The notes under the pieces were generated by a model. That model did not search any database, was not told the DNA's origin, and saw only the letters and a list, made by a program, of their open reading frames with translations. Of a stretch of 58,606 bases of DNA, positions 1-13,910 are shown one piece after another. Each line of letters opens with the position of its first letter. The stretch's first letter is position 1. This DNA is from Amphimedon queenslandica (lineage: Eukaryota > Porifera > Demospongiae > Haplosclerida > Niphatidae), in contig NW_003546331.1 of NCBI RefSeq assembly GCF_000090795.2, forward strand, positions 88,248 through 146,853, given 5' to 3'. The translations under genes were made by a program, and so were the position numbers.

Positions 1-2047
<2,047 letters not shown>

Positions 2048-3892
2048 ATGAGAGGCATATATCTAACTTATGTTTCAACCAGTGAGGGAGAAAGGAGACT
2101 AGAACCAAGACTAGAGGAGCATGTAAGTTACTAGTCAGTGTAAATCTACAAATCAGTGTTTACTGCTTGGCTGAGTGTTTACTGCTTTAAATTTCAAGGG
2201 AATATTTTATAATACTGCCTGTACTATTGTCTCCCATTACAGGTCATATTGCCTGAGCTAGCTCCTACTGATGTCATGGTTCAAATCAAAGCATGCGCTC
2301 TTTCAAGGATTGACGTACAAGTATGACCGTCAACAGTTTGGCCTTAGGAAATTGATTTTATGAATTATGTTTTTAGGCACTTAGAGACTTGAGTGGAGAT
2401 TTAGAGCAATTTCCAGTCGGTTATGAAATATCTGGAATCGTAACGAAAGGTTATACAAATAAATTGTACGAAATTAATGAGTATAATTGTCATTTCAACA
2501 GTTGGTGAATCAGTATCGCTGATTGGTATCACTGACCAAGTCTGTGGTATGTATATACATTTTATTTAATAATACTAATAAAGCATTTTGTATTGAATGA
2601 TTTTTCTTGTATATTTCTCTGCTCTATTCATTATGTATTCTGCCCTTTTCTGTTGAATAGGGATTTTACCCATTGATACAGAGTGCCCTGGTTGTGCCGA
2701 GTATTGTGTTGTACCAGAATTCTGTTTAAGTAAGTATCAGTACTTTTATATAAATCTTTATATTATTATAATCTATTTTCTTACTTTTATAGTTAAGAAA
2801 CCATTTGGCGTGTCTCACACTGATGCAGCTGCCATATTGATCCCAGCACTGAGAGCTTACACTTGCCTTGAGTGTAAAGTTAAGCTTCAGCCTAACTCGA
2901 CACTCCTTCTCTTCTCTGCATATTCAGTAAGTAAAGACCATTATACTTAATACGATAATAATAATAATCTTCTCTGTCATTGCATTGTAGTCTAACGGTT
3001 TGGCAATTATTGGTCTTTGTGAGATCTTACAAATTAAAGTATTAAAATTTAAATATTTTACCTAAATTTCATGATAAATAGGTCATAGCTGTTGTCAGGA
3101 ATGCTGATGAGGCTGAGAAACTAGCTACTTTATATCCATCACTCTGTTAGTTGATATCATCATTGTCATGCAGTGCAGTGGTTATAATGCTATACTTAAC
3201 TATTTTAGATAAGATACTTAATCTTGTCAATGTAAAGGAGCTCCTTGATATTTGTAAGCAGGAAACAAAAGGTCTTGGAGTCAACTGTATCATTGATAAT
3301 GGAGGTACCTATAGGCCAATAAATAATTAATACATAAATAAATGTGTGCTCTACATTCTCCTTCCATTTTATTCTCTCTTGAACTTGAACTCACTCATTC
3401 TTTTCTCTTCTTTTTTCTCTCTCTCTCTTCTAGTTCATCCTGGCTATTCATTAGCTGATTATGACGTGATGTCACAATCAGTCAAAGATCAATTGAGACA
3501 CTCACTTATACGACACGAATACGAGACCAAACCCACTCCCACTCACGACCTCCCCACCAAGCAGCTAATAATAAACATGCTAGCGACTCAAGGCCAATGG
3601 ATTACATCGTGCCCTGAATTACAAGTACGCGTAATAGAGCACTGAAAGCTCAGAGGGCAGTGCTTTTTCTAAGTTTTTTAATAAGTGGAATAAATAAATA
3701 ACTCATCCATGACAAGATATAGTATTTTTGAAGTACTATCATTATTGTATGGTTGTTCTTTGTAGCTTGATGCTCCAGAAACAAGGCTACTCTATCTCAA
3801 AGGATGCAGTATTCACTTTTTGTTTGAGCCAGTTTGGAGTCTCTCTGGCTCTCAGCAAGGAACATACATACGTATCCTCCTCTTTTTACATG

Positions 3893-3926
<34 letters not shown>

Positions 3927-4049
3927 GGTGGATGGGTCTATCTAAATTTTGTTTATTTTGTTCCTTTTTTGTCTTTCTCTCAGGTTCTCCCTCTTCTCCT
4001 TTCTATATATTTCCTCTCTTTTTGTTGCCCTTTTCTCTCTTATTAATAT

Positions 4050-4109
<60 letters not shown>

Positions 4110-4409
4110 GACTAGTAGTAGCTAAGCATGAATTATTAGTCTACAATTTCTATCCATTACTAACTGTTAATTCCTTTGACTCAAATCTCCAATGAATAGG
4201 GATTTTAACTGATGCTGTCACTAAACTAAAAGAAGGGAAACTAAGGTAATATCCTAGTCTGTATGTTCATGCCACTAAAAGACAGTGCATTGTTTAGGCC
4301 ACTTGTACAGTATATGGTTAGTCTGTCTCAAGTTAGTCATGAAATTGTGAAGTTAGGAGCTCAGCAAGGACGGATTATCATGACGACTGACGCATCTCAT
4401 GCAACATAA
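2048..4409 (+). CDS. CRYZL1: Quinone oxidoreductase-like protein 1 (CRYZL1-like)
   Basis: Zeta-crystallin-like member of the medium-chain dehydrogenase/reductase superfamily; the family binds NADPH but its substrate is poorly defined. About twelve short exons (first 2048-2122, second 2243-2320). The start reads MRGIYLTYVSTSEGERRLEP, matching the human MKGLYF start. Later exons give VQIKACALSRID, FPVGYEISG-like and GILPIDTECPG-like segments, DAAAILIPALRAY, HDLPTKQLIINMLATQGQWI and LDAPETRLLYLKG, ending in GRIIMTTDASHAT then stop. Exon order and spacing match CRYZL1 throughout. Introns carry long ATT/ATA runs. Polyadenylation signal AATAAA lies about 40 bp after the stop, in a convergent arrangement with the RHS gene. 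I infer orthology from pattern recognition. Confidence 0.87.
3893..3926 (+). repeat. (ATA)n microsatellite
   Basis: About eleven perfect ATA/AAT units in an intron of the CRYZL1-like gene. Confidence 0.95.
4051..4109 (+). repeat. (TAA)n microsatellite
   Basis: About twenty perfect TAA units in the same CRYZL1-like intron. Read through, it yields a spurious poly-Asn/poly-Ile open frame. A shorter run of the same type is at 31-58. Confidence 0.95.
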
Positions 4410-4780
4410 GACACACAATTATTCTATACTGTGCTATTTTATTGTAATAAATTTTAAAGAAATAGCAAAAGCTTTTTAAATGCATGTCACAGAAGTTGTG
4501 AGTGCTATTAAATGCCTTACCATCACATTGTAGACCAAGACTCAGCATATTAATTAATTATTACTGAGAGAAAGCTGCTCGCTGCAATGTAATAGTATCA
4601 CTAAGTAAATGAAAGAGTTCATTGTTTTTTTAATCAACCAAAAACATTTCAAAGTATAATATCAAAAAATAAAGGCCTAAAATACTTTGAAACTCCTATA
4701 ACTAAACAAATCCAAAGTCCTAAAAGCATCTAACAAAAATATTTGGATTTGACTCTAGCTAATGTAGTAATTATAATAGT

Positions 4781-7700
4781 TCAATCTTTGTCCTCCTCCT
4801 CATCGCTGCTGTCATCATAAAATGATTTAGAATTGGTTGGAATACCATGAGCAGAAATAAGGGCTGCTTCAACAGACACATCACTGCTTGGAGTAGGCTC
4901 TTCATCAGAACTACTCGGAGCAAAGAAAGAGTACAAACTGTAAGCTGTACCAGGGACATTTTGCCAAGTGAAATGAACTATGTCAAAATGGGATCCCGTT
5001 TTAAATAAAAGGCTTGGAAGAGATCTTAGATTACCCGAAGATGTGAAAAGATCTGCTTTAACAATTGGGGCTTGGGTTGTCTTGAACTTTCCTCCTGCTC
5101 TCGTCTTGAAACTTGGGTATTTTTTGCCCCTAAAGACACCATCAGGACCCACTTTGAGCTCCCTGTAGTTAGTGATATTACCTGAACCTGACTTCGGACG
5201 GAACCTGATGGAGTGGCTGGTCTTAAAACTGATGGCATCATTGTCATCCATAAACTTCAAAAAATTTTTACCTTTCAATTTACTTGATTTAAATATAGAC
5301 CGTACTTTTGCAACTTTACCAACAGATCCTGCTGTAGCACCTAAGGACAATATGAATCCCAACATTCCGATACCAAACGAAACATTACCAAGAGTAGCGG
5401 CTAAGTCATCATTACCTTTAGCAGCCTCAGCATCTGCTGCAAAACCCAATGAAGCAGAGGTAATAGCAGAAATACCACCAATAATTCCCATAGCTACTAC
5501 AATAGATGACCCACCAGTAAAAATTGCCATAATAAGCCCTACTATACCAGAAATCAACCCAAATATATTCCATCCTAGTGAGTGGCCACTAGGATCAGAA
5601 GCATTCACAGGATCAGCATTACAATAAGCATAAGGATTAATCTCACTGGTGGTCATATACAATGTATCAGAGGAAGAAAACCTGCCAAAACCTGGCATAA
5701 AATTACGCGTCCCATTGCCCAGTGGATAAAGGTTTGGATCAGAAATATCTTTTAATTCTCCATTAAAACCAACACGTGCTCCATTATTACCAGTACCAAA
5801 TGGGCCGTATGTGGTGGCAGCTGTTGTTGAGCCTTCGGTCACTGAAACAATAGAAGACTGGGAATTGTGACCAAATATTTTTGTCTTTCCACCTGAAACC
5901 TGGGCAACAACAGTTTTGCCATGAAGTATGAAATCATTAACAGTAGAACTTGTGACCTCCTGAATGACTTTAAGGCCATAGTAGAACTGAGCAGTGTCAC
6001 CACTCTGAACGAGCCTATCAAAAGCATCGTAAGTATAAGTGGTGCTGCCTTTGGAGCGCATCCGACCAGAAATAGTATAAGTGAAACTGGTGTCACCAAC
6101 TGTAAGGACATTACCAGCAGCATCATAAGTGAAGGCAACTTTACCTGGGTAAGCATTCCTCCCTTTGATAAGTGAATGACTCACTTGCTTCAACTGAAAT
6201 CTCTTAGACGAATCATACGTGTAAGTGGCAGTGTCTGAATCTCCATTTGGAAACTTTGTGATAAGAGTTTTGATGTTATTAAGCTCATCATAAGTAAAAG
6301 ACTGTGACTTGAATGCTTGGTCATGTTCATTACGAGGCAGCAATGCACTGTCTGAAGTGGTGGCTGTGTATGTGCTTAGCCTCTTCTTCACATCATACGT
6401 GAAGTCTTCAGTGAGAGTAGAAGAAGAATCAATTGTAGTCTTCCTCTTTGTTACTTTGCTTTCCAAGTCGTATTCCTGACTTATCACAATCGTCTTACCC
6501 CCTGATGTGATAGTGCGTGATGCTTCACGAGAATAATCATCATAGGTCATAACAGTCTTACTGGCTACAGAGCCACTTTTCTTAACTGTCAGACTTGCTA
6601 CACGATTGACACCATCATACCCTGTATCGACTGTAAATTCTCCATCTGTTTCAGTAACAGTACGGCCAAATTTATCATACGAGACAGTCAGAGAGCGATT
6701 ATCAAATGAATAATTGAGGGGCTTTCCTTTGAATGTAACTTTAGAGTTGGTGACGGTTTTCGTGAGACTTCCAACGGTTTGAGTAGAGGATTTAACGAAT
6801 CCTTGGCTGGTGTATTTATTAGTATGTCCAGTACCAGGAGAAGAGGCAGAGACAAGACGACCTAGAAAACCTTCAGGAGTGGATGATTTGGCATAAGTGA
6901 ATGTCTTTTCAGACACCTTTGAGGAATTGCCAAAGTCTCCAATAGCTACCTCTTTGGAAAAAGTGGCTTCTTTGGCAGTCTGCAGGCCCAGTTCAGGTAT
7001 ATAATCAAAGAGGACTGTTTGTCCTAGCCCGTTGACCAACTGGGAAGGTTTAGAGTAAGCACCTTCATAACTGAACTTGGTCTTAACATCACCAACAGTG
7101 CGACTGGTCAAACGGAGTAAACTATCATACTCATGCTGGCCCAAAACATAACCAGATGAGGCTAACTTCACTGAAGACATCAGCCGCTTGATAGTGAAGT
7201 CAGGATATTCCATTGATATAACTGTACCGTCAAAATGTGTAGCTTCAATTGGACGCTCATAGACATCATATTTAGTAGAAGCAGTGGCTGACATTGGTGT
7301 TGTTATAGAAGATAACAAACCAAAGCCATCATATGTCTTCTTAGTTGTAGAATAGACGCCACCAGAGAGAGTGAGTACATCAATTTGTACCTCATTCCCA
7401 AACAGATCATAGGTTGTTAGTACTGGCCCAGAGACTGAACTACCTTTACTAGACGTCAAAACCTCATGCTTCCTCTGCAAGTTAACCGGATCAAAAGTGT
7501 ACCTATCTATCCCAGTGGCTCCTCCATTGTGCTGTTCCTCAACAATCTCTCCCCAATAGCCATACACCTTGGTAACACTATCAGTGTAAGTGCTCTCGAT
7601 ACCTTGATCACTGATAGTGTAATCGTAATTGGTTTCTGTGACCTCTCGCCCTTGATCATCGTATGATGTATCGCTCGACTTTCTCATATTGCCAGAACTA

Positions 7701-9628
7701 TCTTGTTTCTCAGTGCTGAGCTCTTTGTCATCTCCATTGTAATAAATATTCGTGACTTGACCTGTGCTGGTTTTTTGAGTGACCAGTGTCCCAATGCTTC
7801 CATTGGGTTTTTGCGTGTAAGTATAATCAGTGTAGCTTTCATAATCGGTCGAGGCACTGGTAACTATCTTGGATACTCGCCCATCAGAACCGTAAGTATA
7901 ATTTGTAACAAGACCCACCCGATCTACTTCTTGCAGTGTCTTACCACTGAATAGTGCTAAGGTAGAGGAATTGCTGTAGGAATTGCCATCATATCCCGTC
8001 ATGGTCTCCTTGATGGTGTAGCCATTTGCATCAAACGTATACTCAAATTGCTTTGTTGATGCTTTCCCACCAATAGTGATGGTTTGACTCTTTGGCTGAC
8101 ATTGGGCCTTGGGGTTGCTGCTATCAAAGTAAGCAACAACAAATGTGTTACCATTGCAGCTCATTGTATCGGTTACAATGCACCTGCTAGTGTTACCATC
8201 AACTGCTGGGATTAGCTTGTATCTGTAGGTCTTTGTTTTACCTGCAGTTCCATCATTGGGTTTCAGGGTCTCAGATTTTTTGAAACCTACCAATCCTTTT
8301 GGAGTGGCTGGGCAGCCATCTTCCCCTCCTGCATCGTAGTACTCATAGACTGTACTGGTTCCGTTTGGCTCCGTTTGACAAAGAAGATTGCCATAATCAT
8401 CGTAATCTGTTGTTTGAGTAAACGTCCTTTGAGCTCCAGTTGCATCTTGGATGACCATCGTCTTTGACTTTTGTATCTCATACCGTGTCTCCTGGTCATC
8501 CAGTGGAACATTCTCGTCGCAATAGTAACCATAAGTGGTCGTCTTTGTGACATTATCATTCCCGTTAGTCTCAACGGTTTCGACGGTCTGATGGAACTTG
8601 TTGTATGTGGTAACGGTCTTCTTTGATCCACAGGTGGCTGTTGATGTGTAGCGATATGCCCAGTCTAGACTAAAGAGCCCGTCATAATTGTCAGTCCAGC
8701 TCATACCAGAGAGGCTGCCCCAGTAGTTATAATCATTAGGATCATAAGTGTAGCTTGTTGTAATAGCTGGCTGATTGCTTGCAAGGGTTTTGGTGTGGGA
8801 CGAGAGAGCAGGCATGAAACCAATTTGAGCGTCTGGAGGCAATGCCAATCCATTATCAATATATTCTGCTTCTTCAATGGCACCAGTGGGATATGTGATT
8901 TTAGAGATTGGGTACATAAAAAGATGTGATTTGTACTCCTGGATTGGTTTGTACTCAATATTGATAGTACCAGTAGGCGTCTCAAGGGCCCACAGTGTAC
9001 CATCAGCATTGAAATTGAGAGTATATTCCTGCTTCTCGGTCGAGGACGATGGATACACAGTGACTTTAGTGAGGTTATCACTATCATAAGTAATGGCAGC
9101 AAGCTCGTTGTCACTGTCCCTAACTCCAGTCAAACGATAGTAGCTAGTGTAATACATATAAGAGAATTCAAGGTACCGACCATCAGCCTTCGTATAGCGT
9201 GAGAGATACATATCAGTATTGCCTGTGTCAAAATCAGACTTGAAAAACTCAACGTCACCGTTCTTATGATAGATATAGGCCTCATCTATGCCATTTGACT
9301 CGACAGTGATATCCTGTGCTTTGTGGCTAAGGACCCATTTGCCTGTCCCTGCAAAAAGGACTTTGTACGAATCCCCACCATTGAGTGTGAGGGTGCCTGA
9401 ACTAGCACTGTAGCTGCCACATTTGAGACCAAACCCACACCCCATCCCTGTCCTGTTCCCACCATTGAGTGTACCGAGTGTGCTGAATCCCATTGAGAAT
9501 TTATAGCTAGGGCCTAATCCTGAATTTGCCTCGAGCGAGCCGAAATCTTGCACCATCGAGAAGGTCCCAGTTTGAGGGTCTGGCTTCCCCAGCAAGCAAT
9601 TTGCATTGTTGTAAGCCTGAGAGAACAT
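4781..9628 (-). CDS. Giant intronless RHS/YD-repeat protein with polymorphic-toxin-like layout
   Basis: A single uninterrupted frame of 1615 aa from the ATG at 9628, or 1669 aa from 9790. I prefer 9628: a TATA box at 9738-9731 lies about 105 bp upstream, no ATG occurs between the two, and position -3 is A. The start of the protein (GKPDPQTGTFS, a few residues after the Met) resembles the entry to YD-repeat shells. Residues ~150-1290 hold many YD/RHS repeats (YDDYGNLL, YDDQGREVTETNY, YDKFGRTVTETDG, YDAAGNVL, YTYDAFDRLVQSG). Residues ~1300-1350 form the RHS hallmark: GFGRFSSSDTLY, then NPYAYCNADPVNASDPSG. After DPSG come two hydrophobic glycine-rich stretches, a basic region of about 120 aa and an acidic Ser/Asp/Glu tail. 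In bacteria this order is shell, cleavage site, then variable effector. No signal peptide is evident from Met-9628. Neighbours are spliced animal genes, so contamination is unlikely. The role is unknown. Confidence 0.9.
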   Translation of the reverse strand: MFSQAYNNANCLLGKPDPQTGTFSMVQDFGSLEANSGLGPSYKFSMGFSTLGTLNGGNRTGMGCGFGLKCGSYSASSGTLTLNGGDSYKVLFAGTGKWVLSHKAQDITVESNGIDEAYIYHKNGDVEFFKSDFDTGNTDMYLSRYTKADGRYLEFSYMYYTSYYRLTGVRDSDNELAAITYDSDNLTKVTVYPSSSTEKQEYTLNFNADGTLWALETPTGTINIEYKPIQEYKSHLFMYPISKITYPTGAIEEAEYIDNGLALPPDAQIGFMPALSSHTKTLASNQPAITTSYTYDPNDYNYWGSLSGMSWTDNYDGLFSLDWAYRYTSTATCGSKKTVTTYNKFHQTVETVETNGNDNVTKTTTYGYYCDENVPLDDQETRYEIQKSKTMVIQDATGAQRTFTQTTDYDDYGNLLCQTEPNGTSTVYEYYDAGGEDGCPATPKGLVGFKKSETLKPNDGTAGKTKTYRYKLIPAVDGNTSRCIVTDTMSCNGNTFVVAYFDSSNPKAQCQPKSQTITIGGKASTKQFEYTFDANGYTIKETMTGYDGNSYSNSSTLALFSGKTLQEVDRVGLVTNYTYGSDGRVSKIVTSASTDYESYTDYTYTQKPNGSIGTLVTQKTSTGQVTNIYYNGDDKELSTEKQDSSGNMRKSSDTSYDDQGREVTETNYDYTISDQGIESTYTDSVTKVYGYWGEIVEEQHNGGATGIDRYTFDPVNLQRKHEVLTSSKGSSVSGPVLTTYDLFGNEVQIDVLTLSGGVYSTTKKTYDGFGLLSSITTPMSATASTKYDVYERPIEATHFDGTVISMEYPDFTIKRLMSSVKLASSGYVLGQHEYDSLLRLTSRTVGDVKTKFSYEGAYSKPSQLVNGLGQTVLFDYIPELGLQTAKEATFSKEVAIGDFGNSSKVSEKTFTYAKSSTPEGFLGRLVSASSPGTGHTNKYTSQGFVKSSTQTVGSLTKTVTNSKVTFKGKPLNYSFDNRSLTVSYDKFGRTVTETDGEFTVDTGYDGVNRVASLTVKKSGSVASKTVMTYDDYSREASRTITSGGKTIVISQEYDLESKVTKRKTTIDSSSTLTEDFTYDVKKRLSTYTATTSDSALLPRNEHDQAFKSQSFTYDELNNIKTLITKFPNGDSDTATYTYDSSKRFQLKQVSHSLIKGRNAYPGKVAFTYDAAGNVLTVGDTSFTYTISGRMRSKGSTTYTYDAFDRLVQSGDTAQFYYGLKVIQEVTSSTVNDFILHGKTVVAQVSGGKTKIFGHNSQSSIVSVTEGSTTAATTYGPFGTGNNGARVGFNGELKDISDPNLYPLGNGTRNFMPGFGRFSSSDTLYMTTSEINPYAYCNADPVNASDPSGHSLGWNIFGLISGIVGLIMAIFTGGSSIVVAMGIIGGISAITSASLGFAADAEAAKGNDDLAATLGNVSFGIGMLGFILSLGATAGSVGKVAKVRSIFKSSKLKGKNFLKFMDDNDAISFKTSHSIRFRPKSGSGNITNYRELKVGPDGVFRGKKYPSFKTRAGGKFKTTQAPIVKADLFTSSGNLRSLPSLLFKTGSHFDIVHFTWQNVPGTAYSLYSFFAPSSSDEEPTPSSDVSVEAALISAHGIPTNSKSFYDDSSDEEEDKD

Positions 9629-9730
9629 GCTATGCTCTTCCAATGGCCAATACTCTTGAATATATAACAAGAGTTTACAACCTATAGCCAGATAGGTAAG
9701 GCTGCTGGTGTCTGGTGAGGGTATTGGTGC

Positions 9731-9738
9731 CTTATATA
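9731..9738 (-). promoter_or_regulatory. TATA box of the RHS gene
   Basis: TATATAAG on the minus strand, within CCTATATAAGGCACC. A start site about 30 bp downstream would give a 5' leader of about 75 nt without ATG, ending at the ATG at 9628. This favours the shorter protein start. Confidence 0.5.
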
Positions 9739-10422
9739 GGATGATAGAACAGGAAAAGGAATTGGAAGTGGAAGGATAGTACATGTACAATAAACAATGA
9801 AGAGTGGCACCTGCAAAGGGAGTGACCAGACTATATGAGCAATCAACCTTTGCTAGTTAGTTAAAGTAACAATTATTGAAATTCCAACTGCACCATCAAC
9901 ATTTCCTAATACTCAAAGTGCTATTGGCATATGTGTTAAACACAAAAATGACAACATTTGACTAAAATCATGCATTACTAAATATATTGCTAATGGTTGA
10001 CATTCATGCTCCGCCACATTTAGGCAGACATTATTTTTAATGATTATTGAAGATATAATGTTTTCTCTTCTTGTCTTGCCATAGCTTCACTCTCTGCACG
10101 AGCTTATCACATGCAACTCCTTTCAAACAATGGTGACAATGCTCCATTGTGTGCATTGAGGAGTGCATGTGTTCATTTCTTACTACATGTTTAAGCATGG
10201 GATGAAAACAATGCTCTTACACTATAACAAGACAGTCAACATATACATGAGCTTATCACATGCTCGTGCTGCAGCTCTTGTATGCATTATACTAATGTAG
10301 GTAATACTAATGTAAGCAAGAAAATAAACTTTCATGTTAGAAAATTAGAATTTACTATTGTACTGTAAGATTGAAGATATAAGTATAAGTTTATAATGTA
10401 ATAATCAACACTACTAAACGGT

Positions 10423-10470
10423 CTAAGATAATGTTTACCATTATCTTAGTTCATGGTAATAGCCATGAAC
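10423..10470. other. Two adjacent perfect hairpins
   Basis: First stem CTAAGATAATG / CATTATCTTAG (11 bp) with loop TTTAC. The second stem GTTCATGG / CCATGAAC (8 bp, 6-nt loop) starts at the last base of the first. Confidence 0.7.
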
Positions 10471-10631
10471 AGAGTGTAAGTCTTAGTAGGCCAAAGTAGG
10501 CCAATCATTAAATAATTCATAAATGATATAACACACAATTGATGGCAAAGCAACAAAATAACATGATAACAATAAAATGAAACAAGCTCTTGATTAGCAA
10601 AATTGTAATTTTAGCAACAAAAAGCTCCTAT

Positions 10632-10735
10632 AGACAACAAAGCTTTGTTAGGAAAGAAAAGCGTATTGTAGCAGCGATATAGACAAAGAAGCTTTGTTAG
10701 GAAAGAAAAGGGCATTGTAGCAGCAATACAGTGAG
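10632..10735. repeat. Short tandem duplication (~50-bp unit, two copies)
   Basis: Two imperfect direct copies built around GCTTTGTTAGGAAAGAAAAG followed by a GCATTGTAGCAGC-type segment, in non-coding DNA. Confidence 0.75.
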
Positions 10736-10928
10736 CATAAACACAAGAGAGTATGTAGTGGAAACAAAGTCTGCATAGAGTGTACACAATACGCTAGCAA
10801 CACATGAAATGCATGAGGACAAAGTAGTGTATGAAATTATTGAAATAAGAATATTAATCACAATTACAATATTATTATATAGAGTACATAAAAACACAAT
10901 TATTATATTAGTACACCTCTCACAGTAC

Positions 10929-12718
<1,790 letters not shown>

Positions 12719-12793
12719 GTTTACGTGGGTGGTAATGATCAATTAGGGCGGGGCTACAAAGGGTGTGGTCGTGTATAAAATGGCGGAAATACA
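12719..12793. promoter_or_regulatory. Bidirectional promoter gap RTCA / SMIM7
   Basis: Only 75 bp separate the two ATGs. The gap contains GGGCGGGGCT (12746-12755), GGGTGTGGTC (12761-12770), TATAAAA (12774-12780) and ATGGCGG overlapping the 3' edge (YY1/TISU-like). ATGGCGG also opens a five-codon uORF for SMIM7 (12780-12797). Confidence 0.65.
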
Positions 12794-13815
12794 ATGATAT
12801 CAGAATTGATTATTTTCTGGTAAGAAACTAAGAATAAGTAAATGTCACTGATTTTATTATATTTTTAGTACTCTGCTGATTAATGCAGGAGCTGTTCTCA
12901 ATTTCAAATTGTAAGCTTTAAAGCAAGACAATTGAATTATCATTTATTGTGTGCTCTATAGTTTATTATTGATTATAATATTATCATACAAAGTATTTTA
13001 TCAAAAAATTTTACTTATGTTGCATAGAAAGTTTGAGTTGATTTCGATCAAAATTAGATTTTTTACAAATTTTCAAAGTTGCTCCAAAACTGAGCCAAAT
13101 TCCCTGTACTATAGTACAGGAAATTTTGTCAAAAATGGCTAGGAGAGAATTTTTCATTTTTATATTTTTATCTGATGCATATACACGTACTTATGTTGTG
13201 TAGAAAGTTAGAGCTAATTCCGATCGAATTTGGATTTTTTACTAATTTTCAAAGTTGTTCCAAAATTGAGCCAAAGTCCCTGTACTATTATAGTACAGGG
13301 TGTTTGTCCAAATTTTGTCAAAAATGGCTAGGAGAGAATTCTTCATTTTTATATTTTTATCTGATGCATATACATGTACTTATGTTGCGTAGAAAGTTTG
13401 AGCTGATTCCGATTGAATTTGGATTTTTTATGAATTTTTTTAAGTTGCTAAAAAAACTGGGTCAAGTCAAAGATCTTGGATTTGTTTATTTAAAGTCCTT
13501 GAGAGTAAGAGAGTTATGCTCAGAGTTAAATGGTGACATTTGCAGCCATAAGCACTGTAATTTAAACTCTGATCAGTCATTTTATTATGATAATTAATAG
13601 GAAGAAGCAGAAATCAGTTTCATTTGATGATGATGACAGTTCTAATGGCGTGGGGGAAAGAGTGAGGGAGTTCCTGTACAATTTAAGATACTTTCGTGTA
13701 TTCATTGCAATGTGGAATATCTTCATCATTGTGTGCATGTTTCTGTAAGTAGCTATGATAAATTTACAAATACCTTTGATTATAAAACTTCATTTATAGG
13801 TTTTTCAGTGGTTAA
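12794..13815 (+). CDS. SMIM7: Small integral membrane protein 7 (SMIM7)
   Basis: A 75-aa two-pass membrane protein of unknown function, exactly the usual length of the family. Four exons: 12794-12819, 12869-12910, 13601-13744 and 13800-13815. They join in frame to MISELIIFCTLLINAGAVLN, then FKLKKQ, an acidic-serine linker, then VREFLYNLRYFRVFIAMWNI and FIIVCMFLFFSG. Human SMIM7 shares the LLMNAGAVLNFKLKKK block, the [20 protein letters not shown] block and the FGS end. Every exon is short, so simple ORF scanning misses it. The large second intron contains a tandem repeat array. The start codon overlaps the stop of a five-codon upstream frame (ATGA). Confidence 0.92.
12985..13460 (+). repeat. 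Intronic palindrome-repeat array (3 units) in SMIM7
   Basis: Same family as the array at 345-1230. The GATTCCGATC-type landmark recurs at about 13040, 13216 and 13405. The palindrome CCTGTACTATAGTACAGG is at about 13103-13120; a second copy near 13280 has a longer centre (CTGTACTATTATAGTACAGG). Confidence 0.9.
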
Positions 13816-13910
13816 AGACATAATGTGACATTCAATTTTATCAAGTTGATTAATTAATTATAGCCACACCCTGTGGGTGGAGCTGACACGTGCTTTTAAT
13901 TTTTCTGACT

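Larger units (their letters stand above)
9791..10928. other. Intergenic stretch between RHS gene and RTCA
   Basis: About 1.1 kb with no credible exon on either strand. It lies upstream of the RHS gene and downstream of RTCA. It holds twin hairpins (10423-10470) and a short tandem duplication (10632-10735). The phrase GAGCTTATCACATGC occurs twice, at about 10099 and 10250. Possible RHS regulatory DNA; nothing else recognised. Confidence 0.6.

Noticed and set aside
3728..4195. 155-codon plus-strand frame with long Ile and Asn runs
   Set aside because: It is translated from (ATA)n/(TAA)n microsatellites in CRYZL1-like introns; the real exon inside (about 3765-3872) uses another frame.
5172..5627. 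151-codon plus-strand frame inside the RHS gene
   Set aside because: Composition is the antisense of the hydrophobic tail of the RHS protein; no independent support.
13175..13597. 140-codon plus-strand frame with internal repeats
   Set aside because: Translation of the intronic palindrome repeat in SMIM7; the repeat drifts in length by amounts that are not multiples of three.
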